Of a stretch of DNA of 61,563 bases, positions 1 through 7,990 are shown piece by piece; position 1 is the first letter of the stretch; the number at the start of each line of letters is the position of its first letter. The stretch spans positions 1 through 61,563 of the forward strand of contig CAMHFN010000015.1 in assembly GCA_946184615.1 (NCBI GenBank), in the 5' to 3' direction. The stretch is from an uncultured Bacteroidales bacterium. Lineage in GTDB: Bacteria > Bacteroidota > Bacteroidia > Bacteroidales > F082. Under the pieces are notes generated by a model. The model had not been told where the DNA came from and ran no database searches. It was given only the letters and a program-made list of their open reading frames with translations. A program made the position numbers and the translations under genes.

Positions 1-1124
1 TGGCCCGCATGATCATGGCTGGCGAGGAATACCAAAATGAAGTGCCGTTCAAGAACGTGTACTTCACGGGTATCGTGAGAGATAAGTTAGGCCGCAAGAT
101 GTCCAAGTCATTGGGCAACTCCCCCGACCCGATTGAACTCATCGACAAGTTCGGTGCCGATGGCGTGCGTATGGGCATGATGCTCAGCGCCCCTGCCGGC
201 AACGATATCCTCTTCGACGAGGCCCTTTGCGAACAAGGCCGTAACTTCTGCAACAAGATTTGGAACGCCCTCCGCTTGGTGAAAGGCTGGAACGTGGACG
301 AGAACGCCACCCAGCCCGAGGCCGCCAAGATGGCTGTGAAATGGTTCGAGGCTCGTTTCAACCAAGTGTTGGCTGAGACCAACGACAACATCGACAAGTA
401 CCGCCTCAGCGACGCTTTGATGGCCATCTACAAACTCACATGGGATGACTTCTGCTCGTGGTACCTCGAGATGGTGAAGGCCCCGCAAGGCCAAGGCATC
501 GACCCCGTGACCTACGCCGCCACCATCCAATTCTTCGAGAACCTGATACTCCTGCTGCACCCCTTCATGCCGTTCATTACCGAGGAAATCTGGCATGCCA
601 TTGCCGAGCGCAAAGAAGGTGACGACATCATCATCGCTCAGCAACCCAAGTTGCAAGCCGTTGACGAGGCTATCCTGAAGCAGTTCGAGTTCACGCAAGA
701 GGTCATCAACAACGTCCGTAAGGTGCGTTCCGACAAGAACACCGCCTTCCGCGATGCCATCCAACTCGTGGTGAAGGGCACGGCCAACAAGGAGTTTGAC
801 TGCGTCATTGCCAAGCTCTGCAACGTGAGCGAGGTGAGTTATGTGGCCGAGGCTCCCGCCGGTGCCTTCGGCTTCATCGTAGGCAGCACCGAGTTCTTCG
901 TGCCGCTCACTGGCAGCGTCGATGTGGAAGGTGAAATCAAGAAATTGGAAGAAGAGTTGAAATACGCCAAAGGCTTCCTGAAGAGCGTTGAGGCCAAGCT
1001 CTCCAACGAACGTTTCGTCAATGGCGCTCCTGCCGCCGTGGTCGACAAGGAACGCAAGAAGAAAGCCGATGCTGAAGCCAAGATCGCTGTCATTGAACAG
1101 CAACTGGCTGGACTGAGAAAATAA
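1..1124 (+). CDS. valS: valyl-tRNA synthetase, C-terminal part (5' end outside window)
   Basis: Charges tRNA-Val with valine in the cytoplasm. The frame is open from base 3 with ARMIMAGEEY, so the start lies upstream. The class I signature KMSKSLGN follows about 30 residues later. Next come the helical anticodon-binding domain and a C-terminal Lys/Glu-rich coiled-coil arm over roughly the last 65 residues, ending QQLAGLRK, which is the usual ValS ending. Only about 373 residues are visible. The stop is 4 bases from the convergent lipoprotein gene, so no terminator sits directly behind it. A second, synonymously different copy of the last 16 codons plus a terminator lies 966 bases downstream, which suggests the original 3' end was displaced. 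Identity is certain; the history is inferred. Confidence 0.97.
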   Translation, partial: ARMIMAGEEYQNEVPFKNVYFTGIVRDKLGRKMSKSLGNSPDPIELIDKFGADGVRMGMMLSAPAGNDILFDEALCEQGRNFCNKIWNALRLVKGWNVDENATQPEAAKMAVKWFEARFNQVLAETNDNIDKYRLSDALMAIYKLTWDDFCSWYLEMVKAPQGQGIDPVTYAATIQFFENLILLLHPFMPFITEEIWHAIAERKEGDDIIIAQQPKLQAVDEAILKQFEFTQEVINNVRKVRSDKNTAFRDAIQLVVKGTANKEFDCVIAKLCNVSEVSYVAEAPAGAFGFIVGSTEFFVPLTGSVDVEGEIKKLEEELKYAKGFLKSVEAKLSNERFVNGAPAAVVDKERKKKADAEAKIAVIEQQLAGLRK

Positions 1125-1128
1125 TTGA

Positions 1129-1674
1129 TTACTCGAGGCCCAATAGAAGCAGGATCAAGGCTCCTATGGTCACACCCGAGACTAAAAGCAATGTTTTTGT
1201 ACTATTTCCTACCTTCACTGCCTGGTCTTTTTCCATCGAATTGATCTGGTAGATAGGTGAATTTGCACCACATATCAATTCATAATCTGCTGGATCACTG
1301 ACTTCACATCCTGCGACCTCAGCAGCATCAATATAAGGTAGACCTTTCTTCGTTCCCCTCAGAAGATACGATACCGTATAGCTTGCCGTATGACCAGAGG
1401 CGTTTGTGAAACGATAGGTGTCACGAGTGACATAATTATTGGCCAACTCAGTCCCATATCCCCCTCTTTCGGTATAAGAGGTCCCCAAAACAAGCAAATC
1501 GTTCTTCGTTTCCGTACTAGATCCTGTCAATTTGAAACCTTGTTGGGCCATGTTCTCTTGAACACGAGAAATCGTTTGATCAAAAGTTGACTTCTTAGTG
1601 ACATACTTGGTATCCATACAACTTGTCATACCTAGAACAGCTGCCAATGAAAAGAACAACCATAGTTTACGCAT
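1129..1674 (-). CDS. putative lipoprotein with C-terminal membrane segment
   Basis: A 181-residue protein of unknown function. The N-terminus is a lipoprotein signal peptide with lipobox GMTSC, so Cys19 would be acylated. The middle part is polar, and the last 20 residues form a hydrophobic segment (TLLLVSGVTIGALILLLLGL), so the protein may be anchored at both ends. The ATG lies about 50 bases behind a TAnnTTTG promoter on the minus strand. It is the only intact gene in the roughly 1 kb insertion between the two valS 3' ends, so it is likely cargo of a former element or an imported segment. Its lower GC compared with valS fits transfer. I do not recognise a domain family. Confidence 0.75.
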   Translation of the reverse strand: MRKLWLFFSLAAVLGMTSCMDTKYVTKKSTFDQTISRVQENMAQQGFKLTGSSTETKNDLLVLGTSYTERGGYGTELANNYVTRDTYRFTNASGHTASYTVSYLLRGTKKGLPYIDAAEVAGCEVSDPADYELICGANSPIYQINSMEKDQAVKVGNSTKTLLLVSGVTIGALILLLLGLE

Positions 1675-1723
1675 CTCCCAATCCCTAATTACGTGTCGGG
1701 CACAACTTTTAAAAAATGTATCG

Positions 1724-1731
1724 CAAAGATA
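1724..1731 (-). promoter_or_regulatory. -7 element TATCTTTG for the lipoprotein gene
   Basis: Minus-strand TATCTTTG matches the Bacteroidetes -7 consensus TAnnTTTG and lies 50 bases upstream of the ATG at 1674. No convincing -33 TTG was noted. Confidence 0.6.
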
Positions 1732-1837
1732 ATAAAAAACAGAAATAATGCAAGTTCTATTAAACCTTGTTTTAAAAATCGAATTTAATGCTATATCAAA
1801 TAATTAAATATTTCTGGAAAATTTTTCTTCAAAATCC

Positions 1838-1868
1838 TTGCGAGGTTAAAATTTTTACTGTATCTTTG
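1838..1868 (+). promoter_or_regulatory. promoter (TTG, 20-base spacer, TATCTTTG) of the broken toxin-antitoxin pair
   Basis: TTG at 1838-1840 and TATCTTTG at 1861-1868 are separated by 20 bases, the spacing expected for Bacteroidetes sigma-ABfr promoters. The antitoxin ATG is 22 bases further on. Confidence 0.65.
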
Positions 1869-1889
1869 CAGAAAAATTAAGCACGAGCC

Positions 1890-1967
1890 ATGACAAAAAA
1901 GGAAGAAAACCTTGACTTACTAACTCCAGATGAGGTTAAGAAGTATCGAGAGATTATTATGATATGA
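1890..1967 (+). CDS. short antitoxin-like ORF (25 aa), probably a remnant
   Basis: Encodes a 25-residue peptide beginning MTKKEENLDLLTPDEVKKYR. The charged helix LTPDEVKKYREII resembles the short antitoxin-like peptides placed before PIN toxins. Its stop overlaps the start of the next ORF (ATGATGA at 1964), the typical coupling of antitoxin and toxin. It has its own promoter. It may be a complete mini-antitoxin or a truncated one; the toxin behind it is broken, so the module is probably dead. Confidence 0.4.
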   Translation: MTKKEENLDLLTPDEVKKYREIIMI

Positions 1968-2050
1968 TGAATCAGAACAACATATTTGTTGACACCAACG
2001 TCCTTATTGGAGCCAAGACTATTCGGGTTATTTTCTACTCAATGTTTTGA
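1964..2050 (+). pseudogene. PIN-domain (VapC-like) toxin, truncated after its first beta-strand
   Basis: The ORF starts MMNQNNIFVDTNVLIGA, the N-terminal strand of PIN-domain RNases with the first catalytic Asp (VDTNVLI). After Ala17 the sequence no longer resembles a PIN domain and stops at residue 28, where a full toxin has about 130 residues and three or four acidic residues. The 3' break lies just before the duplicated valS tail at 2091, so the toxin was probably cut by the same rearrangement. No nuclease activity is expected. Confidence 0.6.
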
Positions 2051-2090
2051 AACCCAATCAAAGCAGACAAATCAATCAATAAAAAAATGA

Positions 2091-2138
2091 GCCAAGATTG
2101 CTGTCATCGAGCAGCAATTGGCGGGACTGAGGAAATAA
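2091..2138 (+). repeat. second copy of the valS 3' end (16 codons incl. stop)
   Basis: Encodes the same peptide AKIAVIEQQLAGLRK plus stop as bases 1077-1124. It differs at 6 of 48 bases, and every difference is synonymous. It has no start and is followed directly by the bidirectional terminator. It looks like the original valS end left behind by an integration or recombination event that supplied a new 3' end to valS. Confidence 0.85.
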
Positions 2139-2140
2139 CA

Positions 2141-2167
2141 AAAAAAAGCCGCTCACGCGGCTTTTTT
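2141..2167. terminator. bidirectional terminator between valS tail copy and slyD
   Basis: Stem GCCGC / GCGGC with loop TCAC, flanked by seven A on the left and six T on the right, so it works in both directions. It probably served valS (+) before the insertion and still serves the FKBP gene (-). Confidence 0.85.
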
Positions 2168-2170
2168 CAC

Positions 2171-2680
2171 TTAATGACATCCTGAGCAACCCTCGCAGTT
2201 GCCGCCGCAGTTGTCGCTGAAGTCGTCGTCGGTGGTCTCGCGGACGTCAAGGATCTCGCCGCTGAAGCAGAGATGCACACCGGCTAAGTCGTGGTTGAAG
2301 TCCATCTTCACATGCTTGTCGCCAATCTCGCGAACGATGCCCATGATCGGACGGCCGTCGGAAGTCTGCATCATCAGCTGGGCACCTTCTTTTACCATCT
2401 CATGCAACACGTCGTTCTGCATGAACATCGCCTTGTCGAGATCCATCACATAATTCTCGTCACGATCGCCATAGCCCTCTTCAGGGGTTAGGTAAAAGCA
2501 ATACTTGTCGCCCGGCTCCTTGCCCATCAGGTTCTCCTCAAACTTGGGCAGCACCTGCTGCATGCCGCAGATAAAGGTAAAGGGATTGTCTTTAGTGGCC
2601 TCTTGGATGATACGGCCGTTTTCGTCTTTTTCGCGTAAGATGTAGGTCATCGTTACGACAGTCTGATCTTGGATTTTCAT
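2171..2680 (-). CDS. slyD: FKBP-type peptidyl-prolyl isomerase, SlyD-like
   Basis: A 169-residue cytoplasmic FKBP chaperone/isomerase. The N-terminal part carries the FKBP half-domain (TVVTMTYILREKDENG; PFTFICGMQQVLPKFEENL). The insert-in-flap chaperone domain follows, and then the returning FKBP strand (DFNHDLAG), as in SlyD. The C-terminus is short and rich in Cys and His (CGGNCEGCSGCH), matching the metal-binding tail of SlyD, although the role in nickel delivery is only known for the proteobacterial protein. It lies 41 bases behind the VWA protein gene on the same strand, without its own TAnnTTTG, so the two probably form an operon. No signal peptide. Confidence 0.9.
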   Translation of the reverse strand: MKIQDQTVVTMTYILREKDENGRIIQEATKDNPFTFICGMQQVLPKFEENLMGKEPGDKYCFYLTPEEGYGDRDENYVMDLDKAMFMQNDVLHEMVKEGAQLMMQTSDGRPIMGIVREIGDKHVKMDFNHDLAGVHLCFSGEILDVRETTDDDFSDNCGGNCEGCSGCH

Positions 2681-2721
2681 AATCTAAAGATTTAATATTT
2701 AAAGATTTAAAGATTCTCCGT

Positions 2722-4794
2722 TTAATAGCTTCCAAACATTTTTCTCAATATCCATTCGATGGCTGCCAAGCCCATCAATACAAACAGGATCCATTTGGAG
2801 TGGATCAGATCCTCGAAGCGGGTCTCATGATGCTCCACCGAAGTGATGCGAACATCGTTACGGAGGTCTTCGAGCAGTTGAGGCAGTTGGTCCACCGTAT
2901 AACAATGGCCGTTGGTGGCTGTCGAGAGGGCCCGCATCCGATCGATATCTGCCGTCAGTTGCTGGGCTTCGATCCCTAAGGAGACCACCGAGAAAGATCC
3001 CCTCAGGTTGACCTTCTTTCCGCCCATCTCTGCTGTAGCTCTGTAGGTGTAGATGCCTTCGGGGAGGATGCCTGCGTTCAATTCATAATCGTGTTCCCGC
3101 TTTGAGAAGACATAGTCGTAGGTCTCCCCGGTCTTCTGGTTGACAATTTGGATTGCCAGATCAGGTTCCGTCACCAGCTCGTTGCTTGGATTGCGCAACT
3201 CCGCTGTCAACATCACGGACTCGTTGCTATAATACTCCTCTTTAATAAAAATAGCCGACCCGTCATCAGAGCTCATCAACAGGTATTTCAAAGTCTTGGA
3301 AAACAGTTCATCGAAGACCGAGCTATTATGCTCCTGATAATAGTTATAAAGTCTCCAACGCCAGATATTGGTACCAAATAGAAACGCCATTTTACGTTCG
3401 CCTCTGACAAAAGTCATCAGCGGCAGCCCCGACTTCACCCCGAGCACCTCTTGGAGCAACAGGTCGTCATGAATAGACTTCAGGTTGATATCAAGATGCG
3501 GCAAGGCCAAGGGAGGAAACTTAGTGACGGTCTCACGCAGTTTGTCGCTCACCGTGAAGGTCCCAAACGAGGTATTGAAGACGGCCTTCGCATCGAGAAT
3601 GGAACGGGTCACGCCCTGATGGATCTCCACAGTTTGCTGCAATTTACCTAACGCATCCACATCGGTAGCCTTGCCCACCACAAACAACACAGGAATCTTT
3701 TTGTTCCTATTCAGTTGATCTGCCAACCCCTTCAGGTCCGTACGACTTGAAGGAGCTTGATGCAACACCAGTAGCTGATAGTCAGCCAGATCCGGGACGC
3801 CATCTTGACCAAACACGAAATCCATTTCACAGTCGTCGTTCAAAACACTTTTCAAGGCTCCCAAGTCGGGATGTGGAGCATCGGCAAGGCATAACACCTT
3901 ATATTTTTGGTCCTGGACCTCCACAAAAATCCGTTTCACGTTGTTAAGTTTCTGGCTCTCATTTTCGAGTCCACCGATCTCTATCTCAATTTGTCGCACG
4001 CCCTTGCTATCGGCCTCCAACATGAAATCGAGTTCCTTGGAGAAACGGTTAGCACTCACTTCGAGTTCCTGACGAGCTATAACACGACCGCCTTCGGAAA
4101 GGGTCAGCTGTGCCTTACTTCCAGCGCAATCGACAGCTCCGACCACCACTCGCACTGGGAAGGTCGACCCAAGCGAAACCCTTTTATTATAATGCACATC
4201 CCTCACCATCAGGTCAGGATAGTTCATGGTATCGCCCAACACCACGGTATGGATGGGGAAAGCAAAACGTTCCGTCAGCAACAAAGGATCAAAGCCTCGG
4301 TTGTAGATCCCATCGGAGAATAGCAGCACGGCACCAACATTCCTTTTATAATAACGACGTTCGATCTGCTGAAGCACCGATGAAACGTCAGTAAGTTGAT
4401 CGTTGAAGTCGAGTTGGCCAAATTCCCTCACTTCCTGTCCGAAAAGGTATTCATCTACTTGAAAATCCGATTTTAACGATTCTCGAAAAGCAGCAAATTG
4501 CGATGGATAGTCTTTCTTAAAGAAAGAGGAGTCCTTGGAGAGGACGATGGAAGCGGAATTATCGTGGGCCAAAATCACCGTAGGCTGTTCCAACACACTG
4601 ACGTTTTGACGCATATAGGGGTTGAAAAGCAGCATCACCATGCCGAACCCAAGAAGGGAACGCAACACAAAAAGCACCATGGTGAGCGTTTTGCTGTAAT
4701 GTTGTTTTCTGTTTCTGAAATACAACACCAACGCCAAAGCGACACCCGCAGCGACCGCAACCAGCAACATCCAAACGGGGATTCCTATTCTCAA
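2722..4794 (-). CDS. membrane protein with von Willebrand A-like domain
   Basis: A 690-residue inner-membrane protein. It has a transmembrane segment near residues 7-26, another at about 37-60, a large periplasmic part and a last membrane helix (WILFVLMGLAAIEWIL). Residues ~70-190 look like a VWA/BatA-type fold: the MIDAS-like DNSAS is present, as is LLFSDGIYNRG. Its ligand is unknown. The frame begins at TTG (4794) giving RIGIPVWMLLV, which fits the family N-terminus; the first ATG is at 4770 and would trim the first helix, so the start is uncertain. Promoter TATTTTTG sits 30 bases upstream and overlaps the divergent promoter of the glycosyltransferase. Operon with slyD downstream. Confidence 0.75.
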   Translation of the reverse strand: MRIGIPVWMLLVAVAAGVALALVLYFRNRKQHYSKTLTMVLFVLRSLLGFGMVMLLFNPYMRQNVSVLEQPTVILAHDNSASIVLSKDSSFFKKDYPSQFAAFRESLKSDFQVDEYLFGQEVREFGQLDFNDQLTDVSSVLQQIERRYYKRNVGAVLLFSDGIYNRGFDPLLLTERFAFPIHTVVLGDTMNYPDLMVRDVHYNKRVSLGSTFPVRVVVGAVDCAGSKAQLTLSEGGRVIARQELEVSANRFSKELDFMLEADSKGVRQIEIEIGGLENESQKLNNVKRIFVEVQDQKYKVLCLADAPHPDLGALKSVLNDDCEMDFVFGQDGVPDLADYQLLVLHQAPSSRTDLKGLADQLNRNKKIPVLFVVGKATDVDALGKLQQTVEIHQGVTRSILDAKAVFNTSFGTFTVSDKLRETVTKFPPLALPHLDINLKSIHDDLLLQEVLGVKSGLPLMTFVRGERKMAFLFGTNIWRWRLYNYYQEHNSSVFDELFSKTLKYLLMSSDDGSAIFIKEEYYSNESVMLTAELRNPSNELVTEPDLAIQIVNQKTGETYDYVFSKREHDYELNAGILPEGIYTYRATAEMGGKKVNLRGSFSVVSLGIEAQQLTADIDRMRALSTATNGHCYTVDQLPQLLEDLRNDVRITSVEHHETRFEDLIHSKWILFVLMGLAAIEWILRKMFGSY

Positions 4795-4824
4795 ACCTGT
4801 ATTTTTTCCAAAATATTAAGAGTG

Positions 4825-4832
4825 CAAAAATA
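4825..4832 (-). promoter_or_regulatory. -7 element TATTTTTG for the VWA protein gene
   Basis: Matches TAnnTTTG on the minus strand, 31-38 bases before the TTG start. It lies only 11 bases from the divergent element at 4844, so the two promoters may compete. Confidence 0.55.
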
Positions 4833-4843
4833 CAAAAAAATAG

Positions 4844-4851
4844 TAACTTTG
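4844..4851 (+). promoter_or_regulatory. -7 element TAACTTTG for the glycosyltransferase operon
   Basis: TAnnTTTG match 20 bases before the GTG start at 4872. Confidence 0.6.
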
Positions 4852-4871
4852 CGTTCTTAAAATCGGTTTCC

Positions 4872-5687
4872 GTGAACAAGATCTCCGTTGTCATCATCAC
4901 CCTGAACGAAGAGCGCAACATTGAACGTTGCCTTTTGTCGGTTCTACCCGTCGCTGACGAGGTGGTGGTGGTAGACTCGTTCTCGGAAGATGCCACAGCA
5001 GAAATCTGCGCCCGATACAACGTCCGTTTCGTTACCCACCCTTGGGAAGGGTATTCTGGCTCAAAGAATTTTGCCGACAACCTAGCCACCCACGAACTCA
5101 TTCTTTCCATCGACGGCGATGAAGCCCTGTCGGATATGCTGACACAGTCCATCAAAACGCTGAAGGATCGGGAGATTGCCGATGACGAGGTCTTTGCCAT
5201 GAACCGGCTCAACAACTACTGCGGACGCTGGATCAAAGGTTGCGGCTTGTATCCCGACAGGAAGGTCCGCATCTGGAAAAAAGGATTCGCCCATTGGGAT
5301 GGCCTCATCCACGAATGGCTTGTCTATGAAAAAACACCAAACATCACTTTGTTGAAAGGCGATTTGCTGCATTATTCATGGATGACCCCAGAGGACTTCC
5401 GTCGGCAGCAGTTTCATTTTGCCGAATTGGGAGCTCAATCCTATTTCGAACGAGGCAAAAAAAACGGAATCCTACCCTGGCTGTTTAGCCCAAGCATCAA
5501 TTTCATCCGTACCTTTATTATTAATGGAGGGTTCCTTTATGGTCGGACAGGTTTCAGTATCTGCCGTACCTTGACACAAGCCAATCGGCACAAGTATAAT
5601 TTGTTAAGAAGAAAGAAGAAAGAAGAAAGAAGGAAGCAAGAAGTAATATGGAAAAAGCATTTGAAGAAGAAGTTGAACGCACTGTAG
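4872..5687 (+). CDS. family 2 glycosyltransferase (WaaE-like)
   Basis: A 271-residue GT-A enzyme transferring a sugar from a nucleotide-sugar donor, probably in lipopolysaccharide core or another envelope glycan. The N-terminus ISVVIITLNEERNIERCL is the classic family 2 start, which supports the GTG codon. The metal-binding DGDE motif (SIDGDEAL) and the WDGLIHEWL region resemble WaaE/KdtX-type beta-1,4-glucosyltransferases. The last 25 residues are nearly all Lys, Arg and Glu. They are encoded by a tandem heptamer repeat (5609-5643), so the tail is probably an accidental extension over an intergenic repeat. The gene overlaps tsaC by 40 bases. Confidence 0.85.
   Translation: MNKISVVIITLNEERNIERCLLSVLPVADEVVVVDSFSEDATAEICARYNVRFVTHPWEGYSGSKNFADNLATHELILSIDGDEALSDMLTQSIKTLKDREIADDEVFAMNRLNNYCGRWIKGCGLYPDRKVRIWKKGFAHWDGLIHEWLVYEKTPNITLLKGDLLHYSWMTPEDFRRQQFHFAELGAQSYFERGKKNGILPWLFSPSINFIRTFIINGGFLYGRTGFSICRTLTQANRHKYNLLRRKKKEERRKQEVIWKKHLKKKLNAL
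5609..5643 (+). repeat. tandem heptamer array, purine-rich (5 units)
   Basis: Units AAGAAAG x3, AAGGAAG, CAAGAAG. It covers the 3' end of the glycosyltransferase and ends 5 bases before the tsaC ATG. A two-unit relative (AAGAAGC, AAGAAGT) lies before the EIIC-like gene at 45847. Confidence 0.85.
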
Positions 5688-6220
5688 CATTTTTGAAGGC
5701 GGGAAAGACCATCCTCTACCCCACCGACACCATCTGGGGGGTAGGATGCGATGCCACCAACAGCAAGGCATGCGACAAAGTGTACGCTGTGAAACATCGT
5801 CCCGCCAGCAAGAGCTTGATCGTTCTGGTCGACACCATAGAGCGGCTACAAGACTATGTCGTCCATGTGCCTGCCATCGCCAGCGACCTCATCCAGGCCG
5901 CCAAAAAGCCCTTGAGCATCATCTATGCTGAAGGCAAAAATTTGGCGAGAAACGTCTCTGCCGACAAGAGCATTTGCATCCGAGTCGTCAACCATGAGTT
6001 CTGCAAAGAAGTCATCCGCAAACTTGGCAAACCCATCACCTCCACTTCAGCTAACTTGTCAGGACAACCTACACCCTTGACATACAACGACATTACAGAA
6101 GAGATGAAGCAAAGTGTTGACTACACGGTTCAACTCTATCACGACGTACTGGAACGACCAAAAAGTTCAACCATTATCCGGCTTTTTGAAGACAACACGT
6201 TTGAGATTGTGAGAAACTAG
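5648..6220 (+). CDS. tsaC: L-threonylcarbamoyladenylate synthase (Sua5/YrdC/YwlC family)
   Basis: Makes threonylcarbamoyl-AMP from threonine, bicarbonate and ATP, the first step of t6A modification of tRNA. At 190 residues it consists of the YrdC domain only, without the extra Sua5 domain. Visible family features are YPTDTIWGVGCDA near residue 24, KHRPASKSLIVLV and KPITSTSANLSGQPTP. The ATG lies inside the 3' end of the glycosyltransferase, so translation is probably coupled. The Sua5 homologue assignment is firm; nothing unusual except the repeat array at its start. Confidence 0.93.
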   Translation: MEKAFEEEVERTVAFLKAGKTILYPTDTIWGVGCDATNSKACDKVYAVKHRPASKSLIVLVDTIERLQDYVVHVPAIASDLIQAAKKPLSIIYAEGKNLARNVSADKSICIRVVNHEFCKEVIRKLGKPITSTSANLSGQPTPLTYNDITEEMKQSVDYTVQLYHDVLERPKSSTIIRLFEDNTFEIVRN

Positions 6221-6233
6221 GAAACAACTTAGG

Positions 6234-6261
6234 ATTTAAAATTTTGAATTTAGAATTATGA
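6234..6261 (+). repeat. AT-rich tandem heptamers overlapping the S41 protease start
   Basis: Units ATTTAAA, ATTTTGA, ATTTAGA, ATTATGA. The fourth unit contains the ATG of the protease gene. Related AT-rich arrays lie at 49094-49121. Confidence 0.65.
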
Positions 6262-7865
6262 GATTTAATAGGCTATTAACGGTATTTGTATTTCTAGTGT
6301 TTTGTTTATTTATTAAAAATAGTTATGCACAAAACAATCAAATAAATATACAAAAATTTAGCACCATCTTATACTTGATTGACAATTTCTACACGGACAC
6401 GGTCAATCTCGACAAGGTGACGGAAGACGCCATCATTGCGGCTTTGAGGGAGTTGGATCCTCATTCAGCTTATTTCTCGAAGAAAGACGTGGAGAAAGCT
6501 AACGAGCCCTTAGTGGGAAGTTTCGAAGGCATAGGGGTAACCTTCCAATTGATCCGTGACACCATTACGGTCATCGGTCCAACACCAGGCGGTCCATCTG
6601 AAAAAGTGGGCATCATGGCTGGCGACAAATTCATCAAAATCGACGGTGAGGAAGCCTTCGGAAAGAAGGTGGATAACGAATACGTACAGAAGCATCTACG
6701 AGGGAAGAAAGGTACGAAAGTGACCGTCAGCGTAAAACGCGGCAACGACCCTGAACTGATGGATTTCGAGATTATTCGTGACAAGATACCATTAAACAGC
6801 ATCAATGCTTCGTTCTTGATGGATAAGAATGTGGGGTACATCAAGTTAGACCGATTTGCACAGGAGTCGACCAAAGAATTCCAAAGTGCATTTGAAAAAC
6901 TTAAAGAGCAAGGCATGAAATCCCTTATCCTCGATCTGCGAAGCAATTCGGGAGGTTACTTGAACACGGCCATTGAGCTGGTTGATGAGTTTTTGAAGGC
7001 CGACCAGCTGATTGTTTACACAGAAGGTCTGCATTCCCCCCGTCAAGAGTGGAGAAGCAGCGACAAAGGCTTGTACACCGACGGACGGTTGGTAGTGCTC
7101 ATTGACGAGGGATCTGCCTCGGCCAGCGAGATCCTCTCCGGGGCCATCCAGGACCATGACCGCGGGGTAGTCATCGGACGCCGCTCTTTTGGCAAAGGAC
7201 TGGTACAACGCCCCTTCAACTTGACCGATGGATCACAGATCCGTCTCACCACTTCACGCTATCACACCCCTTCGGGTCGATGCATCCAGCGTCCATACGA
7301 AGGAGGCACAGAGGAATATTACAAAGAGATGACCAAACGGTTGGAGCATGGCGAGTATTTCCATGCGGACAGCATCCACTTCCCCGACTCCCTACGCTAT
7401 AAGACCGACAAAGGCCGTGTCGTGTATGGCGGTGGCGGCATCATGCCCGATATCTTCATGCCCGTAGACACCAGTTACAATAGCAAGCTCTACACCAACC
7501 TTGTCAGGAAAGGAGTATTCAACAAATACACCGTTGACTACGCCATGTTGCACCGCGACCAACTTAAGGAGAGCTATCCCGAATTCAACCAATACAACAA
7601 GTTTTTCGAAGTAGACCACGAAATGATTGAAGCACTCAAAGCACAAGCGATCAAGGAAAAAGTGGAATGGAATGAGGAACAATACCAACGTTCCGAGAAG
7701 TTCATCAAACTTCAAGTCAAGGCATTGATTGCCCGTAACGTTTGGGAAATGCAACAATACTACGAGGTTACGCTCACCGAAGATCCCACCATTAAAAAAG
7801 CCCTAGAAGTGATTGGCAACGAAAAGACTTATCGCTCTACCCTAACTATTAATAAAAATTATTAA
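6258..7865 (+). CDS. C-terminal processing (S41) protease with PDZ domain
   Basis: A 535-residue periplasmic or surface serine protease of the Ctp/Tsp family. It starts with a signal peptide ending SYAQ. An N-terminal helical part (ALRELDPHSAYFS) is followed by a PDZ domain (~residues 85-175, GSFEGIGVTFQLI, GIMAGDKFIKIDGE) and the catalytic domain. The dyad is visible: Ser288 in GSASASEIL and Lys313 in RRSFGKG, 25 residues apart as in E. coli Tsp. The gene follows tsaC by 37 bases and is probably cotranscribed. Substrate is unknown; envelope protein quality control is the usual role. Confidence 0.93.
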   Translation: MRFNRLLTVFVFLVFCLFIKNSYAQNNQINIQKFSTILYLIDNFYTDTVNLDKVTEDAIIAALRELDPHSAYFSKKDVEKANEPLVGSFEGIGVTFQLIRDTITVIGPTPGGPSEKVGIMAGDKFIKIDGEEAFGKKVDNEYVQKHLRGKKGTKVTVSVKRGNDPELMDFEIIRDKIPLNSINASFLMDKNVGYIKLDRFAQESTKEFQSAFEKLKEQGMKSLILDLRSNSGGYLNTAIELVDEFLKADQLIVYTEGLHSPRQEWRSSDKGLYTDGRLVVLIDEGSASASEILSGAIQDHDRGVVIGRRSFGKGLVQRPFNLTDGSQIRLTTSRYHTPSGRCIQRPYEGGTEEYYKEMTKRLEHGEYFHADSIHFPDSLRYKTDKGRVVYGGGGIMPDIFMPVDTSYNSKLYTNLVRKGVFNKYTVDYAMLHRDQLKESYPEFNQYNKFFEVDHEMIEALKAQAIKEKVEWNEEQYQRSEKFIKLQVKALIARNVWEMQQYYEVTLTEDPTIKKALEVIGNEKTYRSTLTINKNY

Positions 7866-7903
7866 AATTTGTGTTTTTTCCAATCTATTTTCGGAAAAAA
7901 GTG

Positions 7904-7911
7904 TATCTTTG
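7904..7911 (+). promoter_or_regulatory. -7 element TATCTTTG of the Kgp-like gene
   Basis: TAnnTTTG match, giving a leader of about 70 bases before the ATG at 7991. Confidence 0.65.
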
Positions 7912-7990
7912 AAGCCGTTTTTAGATCTTCTATAAAAGATAATTTATTGAAAGTCAAATAATTAATTAAAACTAACAACAAAAAAAGCAA

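Noticed and set aside
108..1103. 331-codon open frame antisense to valS
   Set aside because: It shadows the strongly conserved valS frame; its protein has no recognisable domain and its openness follows from GC-rich third positions of valS.
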